DNA of 64,000 nt from Selaginella moellendorffii (GCF_000143415.4 NW_003314267.1:3679138-3743137); one strand, 5' to 3'. Counted from the stretch's first letter, positions 33,801-44,390 are shown. A program made the numbers and translations. The notes: a model not told the origin generated them from the letters alone.

Positions 33801-35046
33801 GACGCGGGGGAGCAGAAACGGCTGGAAGTGCTGCGAGATCGGTATTCGTCGCTTTTGGCTTTGGCTCGACGTCATGCAGGCTATCAGACACTTTGGGAAA
33901 TATGCATCGATCTCAATGACATGGATTGTCTGCGCAAACTTATGGTGAGTGCCTGCTTTTACTGTTCATATCACCTGACGTACGAGCTGCTACAACTGTG
34001 TGCAGCATGAGAGCATGGGATTGAAGGAAGGACGCTTCAGTAACTACGTTTTTGAGCAGTTCCTGAAGAAAGGCCAGTACTCCAAGCTACTGCGTCTGGG
34101 AGAAGAGTTTGCAGAAGACCTTGCGTCCTTTCTTCGGGACAAGAAATCTCTTTCCTGGCTCCATGATTTCTTCCTCAAGAGATTCACTGCTGCGTCGGAT
34201 ACCACCCATCACTTGGCTCTCTCGAGCAGCGACTTGAATATCCCGATCATTCGGGACGAAAAACCGACGTCCGGTTTTACTCTATCTGCCCGACGAAAGC
34301 TTTTATATCTGGCAAAACTGTCGGCACTTGCAGGTATGTAGCACTGTCACAAGCTTTCCGAACGTGATTATGTGTGTCCGTACTTTCAGGCTGGAAGCGT
34401 GGAGCTGTTGACAAGTCGATTCAGATCGAAGCAGATCTTGGAATTTTAGCTGTTCAGGTCTGTCTACAACCAACTTGTTTACGTTTCGTTGAATTCTTTT
34501 CCACTGCGACAGGAGGCTGCTGCTGAGTTGGGGATTGCAACTTCTACCGAAGTTCTGTCACCGCTGCAGCTCGTTGAAGCGTGCCTGAACAGTGGCCACA
34601 AGGAACTAGTTATACGTTCTCTGGAGGTTTTCGCGCTGTCGGGGGACTTTTTCAGAAGAGGGAACAAGAGCCTTTTGGAAGCAACATGGCTGAAGCTCGC
34701 TGATCAAGACGACTGGCTGAAAATGAGGCAGCTCTCGGACGAGGAATGCTGGAATGACCAACAGCAGTACGAAGCTCTCAAGGCAACTGCCCTCTACGCA
34801 GCGTCAAAGTACTGTTACGGGGGCTCGGCGTTTGTAGTTGGCACACTGTTCGAGGAGACGCTGCCACTTTTTCGAGAGATCGACGCCAGCAGTCGAAGGG
34901 CCGAGCCGGGCAGTGCAGGCTCGGTGAATGAGGTGCTGACGGAGCACGAGGACTTTCCGGAAGCAGGGGAAGCCATGGTGATGGCGCTGAGGATGGGGAA
35001 AGGACTGGAGCTTGTAGCTGAGGAGGACAACTGCATGGAAATGTGA
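30837..35046 (+). CDS. NUP133: Nuclear pore outer-ring nucleoporin NUP133
   Basis: Exons 30837-30994, 31055-31182, 31240-32970, 33031-33728, 33786-33944, 34006-34333, 34390-34457 and 34513-35046. The product is about 1267 residues, or 1286 if the in-frame 57-bp GC-AG intron at 31183-31239 is kept. The decayed copy differs in length there, which supports an intron. The N-terminus MFSPASRGARARKAP and the segment LSWMLHRTKIFVWSHL match plant NUP133. An N-terminal beta-propeller is followed by an alpha-solenoid containing TWYPSPEGLTPWYC and LWEICIDLNDMDCL, and a C-terminal part with WLKLADQDDW. It is a Y-complex subunit anchoring nuclear pores. Fragments of its 3' end recur at 41.85-42.55 kb. Confidence 0.93.
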
Positions 35047-35522
35047 TCATGTCCTCGGGGAACTTGTGCATGCATGCCACTGGTCATCTTTGAGACAACT
35101 TTGAAGCGAACTTCCCTCAAGAAACAACAAGCGTCGACGAATTTTCCTGCTCACCAGCTCTCAACTAGGATCGCAGCAGGCCTAAGCATGCGTCGTCGGC
35201 CCAAACCTCTCTGTCTCTCGTCTTATCGTGAGATTCCATGGCTGGATAAAACCCTCCTGCTTATGAATAGACAACCTTGTGATGAGCACTGCAGAGATTA
35301 TCATTATCATGGCCAGGATTTTGCTTGTTGCATGACTAGAGCTGGATCAAGCTGCCATTCCCAAGCCTCCTTCAGGCAAGCAGTCGCAATCCATTCAAGC
35401 TATACAATGGAAGATGAAGTGGTAATAGATAAATTTCTCTCTGACTAAGTCCAGATGTTGAAGCTTTGCCTCTCACTTATTTAATAACATCACACAGCAT
35501 CTCGTGCCTATCCACTAATTTC
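35047..35522. other. NUP133 3' flank
   Basis: Probably the NUP133 3' UTR and spacer. The frame at 35074-35448 is Cys/His/Arg-mixed without a recognised pattern. The first ~70 bp are partly repeated in reverse at 41.85-41.9 kb. Confidence 0.3.
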
Positions 35523-35750
35523 TCACAACATTGTCAACAGCGCGAGTCTATAGAAGCTCAGAATGGGACCAAATGCTTCATTGACTTGAGTTATAAACGA
35601 GCATTGACCTTTAAGTGACAAGCTGGTGGTGTGGATTTTCATCATAGTCAATCTTGTAACCTTACTGCTAGAGTCCCAGGAATGATCACAAGTAGTGTAG
35701 GTATCAGTTGTTACGACACAACCGGACTCAGCATGTAGCACAGTTATAAC
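35523..35750 (-). pseudogene. MiAMP1-like pseudogene
   Basis: Reverse-strand similarity to codons for the mature part of the MiAMP1-like gene at 41295: GCVV..TDTYTTC in place of GCVVATGTYSSC, then a Val-Thr-Arg stretch for the YKI segment. Frameshifts remove the middle cysteines. No signal peptide remains upstream. It sits just after NUP133, in the mirror order of the intact copy and NUP133 fragment at 41.3-42.5 kb. Confidence 0.65.
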
Positions 35751-35859
35751 TTACTTTCACTAACGAACTTGTTATTGCAGGACATAACGTATCAACAAAA
35801 CAAAATTAAACTTCAAAAGCTTATATATTTTTTATTATGAATCGGAAATGAAAAGCTCT

Positions 35860-36577
35860 TTAAAAATCATACTTCTTCAATTTTCTCACATTTCCTCTTC
35901 CCATTTGGCCCAGCCTTAGTTTTGCGCTCAAGTATATTCGTATTTTCATCTTCATCAACGCTGAAAACCGTACAAGAGAAGCCAAGTTGCTTAAATTCTT
36001 CCCATACCATCCTGATTTAACTTCAAATTGCAAAGAAGGATAGATTTCCATAACAGCTTGATAAGCTTCTCTCCTCAAGTGCAATAATATCAAGGTTACT
36101 GCTTGAACACACCTATTTGCACATATTGTAACATACTGTTGGTGACCTCCAAGAGACAACATTGATTTGTGCAGCACGATCTATTGGTTGGATTAACTTG
36201 CTCCAGTCAAGGGAGAAAGGAAGAAAGAAATTCCAAATTCCTACAAGTTTTTCCATTGATTGTTGCTGTTACTTCATGCAGAGCTTTTGTAAAAGTTCCA
36301 ATTTTAAATAATTAGCAATGGAGACCCTGAGTTCCTGATTCTGTGTGACAAAATCGAAGCTAGGAACACATCGATGATCATTGGGTACTGTTTCTTCTCT
36401 TAGATCCTTGATATCATTGTCATAAGTAAAAAGTTGACAGAAGCATGTAGATGACATTTGATAAATGGTTGCTATATTCTTGATGACCATTGAACAACAT
36501 TGATTCAAATATTCAATCCCATGGCTTTCAGAGAAATGGGGTGAATAGTAAACATTAGTCATGCCATCTAAACCCAA
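35860..36577 (-). other. Remnant of an unknown gene, two frames
   Basis: Two minus-strand frames (36577-36269 and 36177-35860) look like pieces of one broken coding unit. The second contains REAYQAVMEIYPSLQFEV, which resembles LTRKVMEIYPLQIQAK encoded in the left arm of the palindrome (about 11485-11530). It is Cys-containing and has no recognised domain. Likely a degenerate member of a repeated, element-associated family. Confidence 0.45.
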
Positions 36578-36599
36578 GCTTGTATACTTTCAACTTCAA

Positions 36600-37840
36600 G
36601 ACGGCAAATACAGTCACCACAATATGAATGTCTTTTTTTTTTAATTTTACCATTTTATTGAAATTTGAAGCCACAAATAAAATATTAAAATTTAAAAATA
36701 AAATATCATAACATTAGTTTATAATATTATGGCTATATCATGAATTAATTAGTTTATGTGCACTTGGCTTAGATGAACATAATATAATTATATAAAAAGA
36801 TAAACCAATCTCTTATAAATTAGTGGCTTATATTTTATAAATTGATTTATGTCATGATTAAGAAATTTAATTATTTTTTATATATAAATAACTAAATTTT
36901 TATTTTAAATTAATTTTTAATGTATTTGTGAGGGCCAATGCACTCACATATTTAAATTTGTTTTTTTATTTTAAATATTTATTATAGAATATATTTGGTA
37001 AAAGAAATATAAACTGGGGTAAGAATAATTTATTTAATGAGGAAAATATTAATACAATTTTACATCACATTTAAAGACTTAAACTTCAACTACAGGAATT
37101 TAATATTTATCTACAAAATTATATTGATACTGATTTAAAAGATATTGATAAAGGAGGTGTTATTATAAGAATTCAACATTTAATTGGAAGTACTTCATAT
37201 TGTTCTACAAAAGCTCAACTGGATAATAAATTTAAGTCTCCAAAGATCAATAAATGAAATAATTAGAAAGGTAATAAATAATTTATTATAAGAACTTTTT
37301 AGTGAATGTAGAATTGTGTCTAATAATTATCTTATTTGATATATATAGTAACTCTTTGGAAACCCTTAAAAAATTTAGAAAAAATAAATATGGTTTTTAA
37401 ATATTTTCAAAATTGTGATATTACTTTGACTACTTCAAGTGTTTGATCATAATTTATATAGGCGTAAATTTTTACAATCCCCAAATTGTATGAATATACT
37501 ATATACCAAAATCAATTGTAAACTTGCATTGTTTTCTGGAAAAAATAACTTATGGGAATCTCCAAATAATGAGTATTTTGGAAAATGTTTTTTAGATCTT
37601 CAAAATAATGAAAATTTAGTGTTATATACTTTTTTTAAAATGAAAACGTATTATGGTCTCCCAATAAGTACTGTTATGACAAACCAAACTGTTTACTTTT
37701 AACTTATAAGATAATTGTAAACTGGTGAGCTTAGATTATTATAAACATGTTGGCTGCTTAAGCTAGAATTGTCTTATTGAATAGATTTACTTTACAGAAT
37801 GCAATAATATTTACAAGAATTGAGTGATAACAAGAATTCA
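36600..37840. other. AT-rich island with eroded AT-rich coding remnants
   Basis: Base composition drops sharply to mostly A/T compared with the flanking genes. Plus-strand stretches around 37015-37255 and 37385-37702 read as protein-like sequence when single-base breaks are ignored. Codons are almost all A/T-ending, and Asn, Lys, Ile, Leu and Tyr are frequent. The longest uninterrupted part is 37439-37702 (87 codons). Several stops and frameshifts interrupt the rest. The composition does not match host genes. Origin unknown: old mobile element, organelle-like DNA, or an integrated large DNA virus are all possible. Confidence 0.45.
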
Positions 37841-38053
37841 TCCACTTCATTCTTCTTGACCTTCTGAACTAGCAGCTAAAGGTGGACATGATGGGCTTCC
37901 CCCGCAGGTTCGGTCCACGTCCTTGATTTTCTTCATTTTTGAGCTTGGCTGGTGCAGTGCTCGACGCGTCGCAAAAAAAACCTCCCTGCACTTTCTTAAG
38001 CCAGTAGTTTCATGTTTGTTTTTACGTATTGCATGGACGACAAACAAAATGTA

Positions 38054-40495
38054 TCACCAGTAATCCTTGCAAGAACACTGGCCATCCTCAAAGTGATGGA
38101 ACCTGTGAGTGTCTCGCACAACTATCCTCCTCCTCATGATCTTTGCAATAACTTTGGTGGCGGCGTGACAATCCGAGCAAACCCGGAGGTTCTTGACGAT
38201 CAAGAGAGGAGTTCCAGGTGGTGTGGCGATCAACCCAAACGCAATGGCCAGCTTCTCACTGTGCAATCCAATCAGCTGCTCTTTCTCCTCCTCGTTCACG
38301 GCATGAAGGACGTCCTTCGTGTTTGGAACGTACCCGGCTTCTCTCATCCTTCCGCCGAGCTTCTCCAACTCTAGCAAGATCTCGTCTCGGCTGGGATGAG
38401 CTCGATCGCCAGCGACGAACTCATGGACCTTGTTCTTCACCTCGATGAAGCTCTTCCCGGGTACTTTCTTGAGGCCCCGATCCGTCATGCTCTTCCTCAC
38501 TCTCATTTGGTCTCCATATCTCTCGGTGGCGGCGTAGACGTTTCCCAGCAGCGTGTACGCCATGCTATCCTCGGGCGCGAGCTTCGCGAGGAGCTCCGCC
38601 ACCTTTGTAGCTCGCTCGGCCTGGCTATGGATTCTACAAGCGTTGAGCAGCGTCTTCCATGTCACTGTCTCGGGGTGAAAAGGCATGCTGTGGATCAGCT
38701 CCTCGGCGTCCTGGAGGCGCCCCGCGCGGCCGATCGTGTCCAGCGCTCGGCAGTAGTGCGTCTCAGTTGGAGCGATGGCGTAGTCCTCCACCATGCTGTG
38801 GAAGAACTCGAGGCTCTCCTTGATGAGCCCGGCATGGCTGCAAGCGCGGAGAACGCAGATGAAAGTGGTGGCGTCGGCCACCATGCCTTCCAAGTTCATC
38901 TCCTTGAAGAGCTCGAGAGCTTCATCGCCCTGGCCGTGCTGAGCAAGCGCAGCAATCATCGCAGTCCAGGATACAGAGTTCCTGGTTTCCATGGCGGTGA
39001 AGACTTTGCTGGAGCATTCGAGCGAGCCACACTTAGCATACATGTCGAGCAGCGCGGTCTGGGCGAGGACGCTCGAGTGGAAGCCGCTGGCATCTAGGCG
39101 GGAATGGATTTGTTTGCCAACTTTGAGAGCTCCAGAACAAGCACACGCATTGAGGACGCTGGCGAGCGTGACACTGGTTGGAGGGATACCTTCCAAGTTC
39201 ATCCTGTGGAAGAGTTCCAACGCCTCGAGAAGCTCGCAGTTCTCCGTGCAAGCGGTGATCATGTTCGTCCACGAGAAGGCGTCCGGATGATCCATCGCGT
39301 CGAAGACTTTGCGAGCTTCTTCCAGGCTGCCACACCTCACGTACATGTTGAGCAGCGCGTTCTCGAGGATGGCGTTGGATGATTTGAGCTCTCCGCTCGC
39401 CATGGCGAGAGCGTGAATCTCTCTCCCTTGCTCCAGATCCTCGATCACACCACAGGCATTGAAAACTCCAGTGAAAGTCATGGCATTCGGCTCCACTATT
39501 CCATCTTTTCTCATCCTATGAAAGAGAAGGAGAGCTTCCTGGCCGCGGCCATGGAGAGCGTAAGCTCCGATCATGGCAGACCACGAGACGACCGTTCGCT
39601 CCAGGATTCCATTGAAGATAGCTCGAGCTTCGTCCAGGCAGCCACACTTGGCATACATACTTACGAGCCCATTCTGTGCGATGGTGGCGCGGTGGAATCC
39701 ACACAGTGAGAGCCGAGAGTGGATTCTCCGGCCTTCCTCCATAGCTCCCAAGCTGGAGCAAGCGCTAAGAGCCACAGCAAAGGTGACGCTACTCGGCTCG
39801 ACAGCCTCGGCCAGCATCTCGCGATAGAGATCGAGAGCTTCGTGCCAGCGATCGTTCTGGGCGTGAGCCGAGATGACTGCGTTCCAGGTGACACTCGTTC
39901 GCTCGTTCATCTCGCCAAACAGTTTCATTGCCTCTGGGATCTTGGAGCACTTTGCGTAGAAGTTGACGAGCGCGTTCTGGACGAGAAGGTTGGAGCCATA
40001 GCCGTGCTCGTCAGCCCAGCGATGGATCCTCGCTCCTCGCTCGAAGCTCTTGAGGCTGGAACAGGCACTGAGGGCCACCGAGATGGTAAAGTCGCTTGGA
40101 AAAAGGCCGTGGCTTTGCATAGAGTCGTAGAGACCCAATGCCGCGGTGGTATGCCCATTCTGGGCATATGCGGTGACGAGCAGGGACCAAGAGAGCGTGG
40201 TTTTTTCTGGGATGGAATCGAAGACTTCTTGAGCGCTGCTTAAATCCCCGCATTTTCCATACATTTGGAGGAGGAGATTGCCCAGCTGGGAATTTCTCTG
40301 GAGGCCTGCCTGATTGATCCGGCGGTGAACGTACTTGCCTTGGAGGAGAGATCTTTGAGCTCGGCAATGGCGCAGCGAGCGAGCGTACGAGGCTTGCGAA
40401 TCTTCGACGAGATCTCGAGAATTTTTTGCTAGAGCTGCGAAATATCTTCTTCTCGATCCTTTTCTTTCCCCGAGACCAAGACGAACCAAGAACAT
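38054..40495 (-). CDS. DYW-type pentatricopeptide repeat (PPR) protein
   Basis: Single-exon gene of 813 residues. About 60 residues of leader precede PLS-type PPR repeats (for example QMYGKCGDLSSAQEVFDSIP, then YAQNGHTTAALGLYDSM). E/E+ motifs follow, then a complete C-terminal DYW domain. The domain has the deaminase motif LHSEKLAIAFG (HSE at about 745-747), CSDC at about 773-776, HRFHHFEDGQCSC, and ends with DYW exactly. Family knowledge: DYW PPRs bind organellar transcripts and deaminate C to U. The Arg-rich N-terminus fits a mitochondrial or plastid leader. An inverted fragment of its DYW end lies just upstream at 40.5-40.96 kb. Confidence 0.95.
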   Translation of the reverse strand: MFLVRLGLGERKGSRRRYFAALAKNSRDLVEDSQASYARSLRHCRAQRSLLQGKYVHRRINQAGLQRNSQLGNLLLQMYGKCGDLSSAQEVFDSIPEKTTLSWSLLVTAYAQNGHTTAALGLYDSMQSHGLFPSDFTISVALSACSSLKSFERGARIHRWADEHGYGSNLLVQNALVNFYAKCSKIPEAMKLFGEMNERTSVTWNAVISAHAQNDRWHEALDLYREMLAEAVEPSSVTFAVALSACSSLGAMEEGRRIHSRLSLCGFHRATIAQNGLVSMYAKCGCLDEARAIFNGILERTVVSWSAMIGAYALHGRGQEALLLFHRMRKDGIVEPNAMTFTGVFNACGVIEDLEQGREIHALAMASGELKSSNAILENALLNMYVRCGSLEEARKVFDAMDHPDAFSWTNMITACTENCELLEALELFHRMNLEGIPPTSVTLASVLNACACSGALKVGKQIHSRLDASGFHSSVLAQTALLDMYAKCGSLECSSKVFTAMETRNSVSWTAMIAALAQHGQGDEALELFKEMNLEGMVADATTFICVLRACSHAGLIKESLEFFHSMVEDYAIAPTETHYCRALDTIGRAGRLQDAEELIHSMPFHPETVTWKTLLNACRIHSQAERATKVAELLAKLAPEDSMAYTLLGNVYAATERYGDQMRVRKSMTDRGLKKVPGKSFIEVKNKVHEFVAGDRAHPSRDEILLELEKLGGRMREAGYVPNTKDVLHAVNEEEKEQLIGLHSEKLAIAFGLIATPPGTPLLIVKNLRVCSDCHAATKVIAKIMRRRIVVRDTHRFHHFEDGQCSCKDYW

Positions 40496-40509
40496 AGTCT
40501 ATGATCCCG

Positions 40510-40960
40510 TGACCCATCGCTTGCAATTCATTCAACGAGAAGAAGAATGTCGCTACCGGGAGGTATGGAGACCAAATGAGAGTGAGGAAGAGCATGACGG
40601 ATCGAGGCCTCAAGAAAGTACGCCGGACATTGAGGGGAAGAACAAGGTCCATGAGTTCGTCGCTGGCAATCGAGTTCATCCCAGCCGGCAGACGGATGAG
40701 AGAAGCTGGATGTGTTCCAATCACGAAGGACGTCCTTCATGCCGTGGGCGAGGAGGAGAAAGAGCAGCTGATTAGATTACACAGTGAGAATGACCATCAC
40801 GTTTGGGTTGATCGACACACCACCCGGAACTCCTCTCTTGATCGTCAAGAACCTCCTGGTTTGATCTGACGCCACCAACGTTATCGCAAAGATCACGGGA
40901 CAGAGAATTGTTGTGCGAGACACTCACAGGTTCCATCACTTCGCCACTGTTAATGTTGAT
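40510..40960 (+). pseudogene. Inverted fragment of the DYW PPR gene 3' end
   Basis: Plus-strand sequence matches the coding strand of the PPR gene around 38560-38100: MRVRKSMTDRGLKKV, RMREAGCVPITKDVLHAV, EEEKEQLIRLHSE, and a last piece near the HRFHHF codons at 40918-40945. Frameshifts and a missing segment break it. Orientation is opposite to the source gene, which starts at 40495. Confidence 0.85.
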
Positions 40961-41237
40961 ACATTTTGTTTGAGATACGTAAAAGGACATGTTTGGCTTT
41001 ACTCCAATCGAGGAAGGAGGTAATTGCCTAGATAAAGTTTGGTTTAAGCTCATACTAAGCTGTTCACAGCTGTGTTCAACTCTCAACAGTTGTTATGACC
41101 AATTGAGGATATATTAATCCGATCGTGTTAGTGTGAACTTCATGCTTGCTTATATATTCAAAAGGTCGTGCACAATTAGCTCACAAGCAACTATTAACAA
41201 TTCAGCCGAGTTTCATGCAAGAAGCTAGACATTCAGC

Positions 41238-41245
41238 TATAAAAG
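41238..41245 (+). promoter_or_regulatory. TATA box of the plus-strand MiAMP1-like gene
   Basis: TATAAAAG, 50 bp before the ATG at 41295. Expected transcription start is near 41270. Confidence 0.65.
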
Positions 41246-41294
41246 ACCCAAACTTGGGACTGCAAAGCAACAACATCACCAGCAAGCAATCAAC

Positions 41295-41618
41295 ATGAGG
41301 GTATTCAAGGGTAGTGTATGTGCGCTCCCATTCATCATGGTTGTGATTGCATTGGCCACCGGAGGTGTGGGAGCGCTCACTAACATCACTACGTATGTTT
41401 TACCAGGTTGTGTTGTAGCAACTGGTACGTACTCCAGTTGTGGTCAGTGCCAGACTCTAGCAGTAGCAACTGGAGGTTACAAGATTGGCTTTGATGGAAA
41501 GCCTATGCGGATTTACACATTACCAGCTTGTCAAGGTCAGGGTGCAGTGATAGGGCAAGACCACGAAGCATGTGGTGTGGCTACAGTTCCCATCCTCAGC
41601 TTCTTTATACGCTGCTGA
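41295..41618 (+). CDS. MiAMP1-like antimicrobial peptide precursor
   Basis: 107-residue intronless precursor, the same length as the paralog at 30109-30432. The signal peptide is MRVFKGSVCALPFIMVVIAL..., ending near GGVGA. The mature part shows GTYSSCGQCQTL, GGYKIGFDGKPMRIY, and a final FFIRC. It keeps the six cysteines of the MiAMP1 beta-barrelin pattern. A strong TATA box at 41238-41245 and an aataaa-type signal near 41691 suggest a working gene. Predicted secreted defence peptide. Confidence 0.87.
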   Translation: MRVFKGSVCALPFIMVVIALATGGVGALTNITTYVLPGCVVATGTYSSCGQCQTLAVATGGYKIGFDGKPMRIYTLPACQGQGAVIGQDHEACGVATVPILSFFIRC

Positions 41619-41849
41619 CAATGTCCCTCTAGATGGGCGCTGCAAGACCTCGTGAGATGCTGTGTGAATTTTCTTTCTCATTTCCTATTGAATAAATGAG
41701 AGACAGTTGTGTTTAGAGAAATCACTGCCAATTATCAATTTTCACGTGCTTGTTCAGTCTGCTTCCATGGCAGCCTTGAACGCTCTATGCGTAGTTTGAG
41801 ATGCTGGCGGGTCGACGCTTGTTGAGCAACAGGCTTGATCGCAGCACAC

Positions 41850-42545
41850 AAGTTTTTTCCCACGGCTTCAAAATTGTCTCAAAGAGGTCCCCAAGGACGT
41901 GACATGCCGTTGTTACAAGCTCCAACTATCCTTTTCCCATCCTCAGCGCCATCACGTCCTCGTGCTGCGTCAGCACCTCATCACCGAGCCTGCACTGCCC
42001 GGCTCATGTGCCCCGGGCCTCCGTAACAGTACTTTGATGCTGCGTTGCTTTGAGCACTTCGTACTGCTGTTGGTCATTCCAGCATTCCTCGTCCTCATTT
42101 TCAGCCAGTCGTCTTGATCAGCGAGCTTCAACCATGGCGCCTCCAAAAGGCTTGTGGCCCCAGTCCAAGCACGAGATGCCGTAGAAGTTGCAATCCCCAG
42201 CTTAGCAGCAGCTTCCATTCAAGAAAACGTAAACAAGTTGTTTATAGACCGACCTGAACAGCTAAAATTCCAAGATCTGCCTCGATCTGAATTGACTTGT
42301 CAACCTCTCCACGCTTCTAGCCTGGAAGGACACACATAAGCAAGTTCCGGAAGCTTCTGAAAGTGCTATATACGTGCAAGTGCAGACAATTTTGCCAGAT
42401 ATTAAAGCTTTCGTGGGATGTCGGTTTTCCAATGCAGCAGTGAATCTTTTGAGGAAGAAGTCATGGAGCCAGAAAAGAGGATGCAGTAGCTTGGAGTTAC
42501 TGAAGCGCTCTTCCTTCAATCCCTCATGCTGCAGACATAAGTAGC
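41850..42545 (-). pseudogene. Inverted NUP133 3' fragment
   Basis: The minus strand encodes broken pieces of the NUP133 C-terminal part: EAAAKLGIATST (source 34513), WLKLADQDDWLKM, EPGSAGSV, and further up WLHDFFLKRFTAA and GLKEERFSN (source about 34010-34210). Introns between some pieces are altered. Order and orientation mirror the 34.0-35.1 kb region. Confidence 0.85.
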
Positions 42546-42689
42546 TGGTAGCCACTCAAGACAAGTTTTCTAAAGTGTCTGATAGCCACATCAAAGAAGA
42601 TATTAGAAGCATGTACATCACATAAGTAATATTTATTTGAGAAGCCAACTAAAATTTCAGCTGGATGTGCCAGGTATCAAATATTCAAC

Positions 42690-42765
42690 TGAACATAGTC
42701 AAGCTATAACTAGGTAGGACATGTCATTGAAACGAAAGCTTATGCAAGGTTACTCCTCTATTGCA
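42690..42765 (+). pseudogene. Short NUP133 fragment
   Basis: About 75 bp (catagtcaagctataac...) match NUP133 coding sequence at about 33293-33360 (cacagtcaagctataatc...), with mismatches and small deletions. Same strand as the source. Confidence 0.65.
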
Positions 42766-42779
42766 TAGGTACACTTCGA

Positions 42780-43880
42780 GTAATCTCCTCTTGAGACATC
42801 ACCATAAATGCTGGTGCATCAAATTTATACCTATGTTAATTACTTCTTTTTTATGCGTATTATGTGTTACATCCTCCTAGCTTCCAAATTAAGTGATTAA
42901 CCTTTGATCATGTATAAATTCTTAGCCTCATAGGTTTTCTCTTCTGCAGTCAACTCTAACTTAGTTCCTTCAACTTGTCAATCCCACTTAAAAAGTCATT
43001 CAACCATGTAATATAGTTTTATACATACATATGTAAATCTTTAAATATAAACTTTCATTCAAAATTATCCTTTGAAAATGTAAGAATTACTCCCCCAATT
43101 TTAATAGCCTTGTTTCATGGGAAATTACACTTCTACTGTGCTACTTTGATTTCACATGTTCATATTTAACTTTTTAAGTATTAAAGCCTTTCTAATCACA
43201 AGTTTTTTATTTACCATTTACTCTATTATAGACACTTTCATACCTTAGACTCTTCACAGTACCATGTTTGCAAATAGCAAACATTTAAGCTCACTCCTCA
43301 ATTTTTATTTTTAGGTTTTATCCCTTTTATTAATTCTTGGATCTATATATTTCTTTCATTTATTGTTCTATATACTAAAGGGGTAATTTTATAATTCTTG
43401 CTTTCATACTTAAATTGGCTATGCTTATCTTATATTCCCACACATCAAGATTAATGTTGTTACTTATGGCTTTCATATACCCATTATTATCCATGCTAAA
43501 GTACTTTTGGGTATAAGTTATAAATTTTTCTTTTCCAATTTGCTAACTTATCTTGTCTATCCAACCATCTTTAACTAAATTCCTTTGTTAAAATTCCAAA
43601 ACATGTTTTATGTCTAGCAACTCTTTCCTGGCATAATCACAAATCATAACCGTGCTCAATGATATAAAGGCCATTTTATCACTTTGTTTTTGCCACATAA
43701 TATTTTAGCCTACTGTACGAGGTATGTAGCTCTCCATTGAAGTGAAAAATGGCTGTTTCACATAGGAAGTTGTTATGACGGTTTAAGCATGATGACTCAG
43801 GTCTGCTAACACATTTTTAAAGAAAAGTGGCGATTCTCTCTAAAAGAAGAAGTCAATCAGAAGCAAGCCAAAGAGAATCA
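42780..43880. other. AT-rich tract without a recognisable gene
   Basis: About two-thirds A/T. The minus strand has protein-like patches broken by stops (for example ELTAEEKTYEAKNLYMIKG near 42910-42970), suggesting an eroded element. Nothing intact on either strand. Confidence 0.35.
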
Positions 43881-43910
43881 GGTTATTGGGGGATCACACC
43901 ATTTGCCTAG

Positions 43911-44390
43911 ATGGTGGAGGCAGCGGCATCATCGCCATTCGTGGTGGTGACAATGATGGTGCTTCTGGGGTTCACGCACCTACAGTTCCTCCAAATCTCC
44001 CCGTTGGCCGACGTCTTGATCCTCAGCTCGCCCATCTTGAGCAGAGACCTCCGGAAGCGCAGCTGGAATCGGTTCTCGTCCCCGGCAAACGACCGCACGA
44101 TGCTCTCCGTCTCCGACAAGCAAGCAAGCATGGTTTTTTCTGGGATGGAATCGAAGACTTCCTGAGTGTTGCGTAAATCCCCGCATTTGCCATTCTGGAG
44201 GCCGGTGGTGGACACTCTTGCCTTATGCCCAAGCTCAAAAATCTCTCCTCTATGAGGCTTGCGAATCTTTGATGAGATTGTGAGAAGTTTCTGCTAGAGC
44301 TGCAAAATATCACAAACCAAGAATATAGTCTATGATCCTGTGACCCATCGCTTGCGATTCATTTAACGAGAAGAAAAAGATCTTTTACAT
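43911..44390 (+). pseudogene. Composite remnant: unknown leader plus DYW PPR 5' fragment
   Basis: The first half (43911-44130) is open and encodes a hydrophobic start (MVEAAASSPFVVVTMMVLLG) and a basic part with LRKRSWNRFSS; I do not recognise it. From about 44130 to 44390 the DNA matches the antisense of the DYW PPR gene 5' end (40195-40560, same relative orientation), for example gggatggaatcgaagac. The PPR part has deletions and cannot code. Confidence 0.55.
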
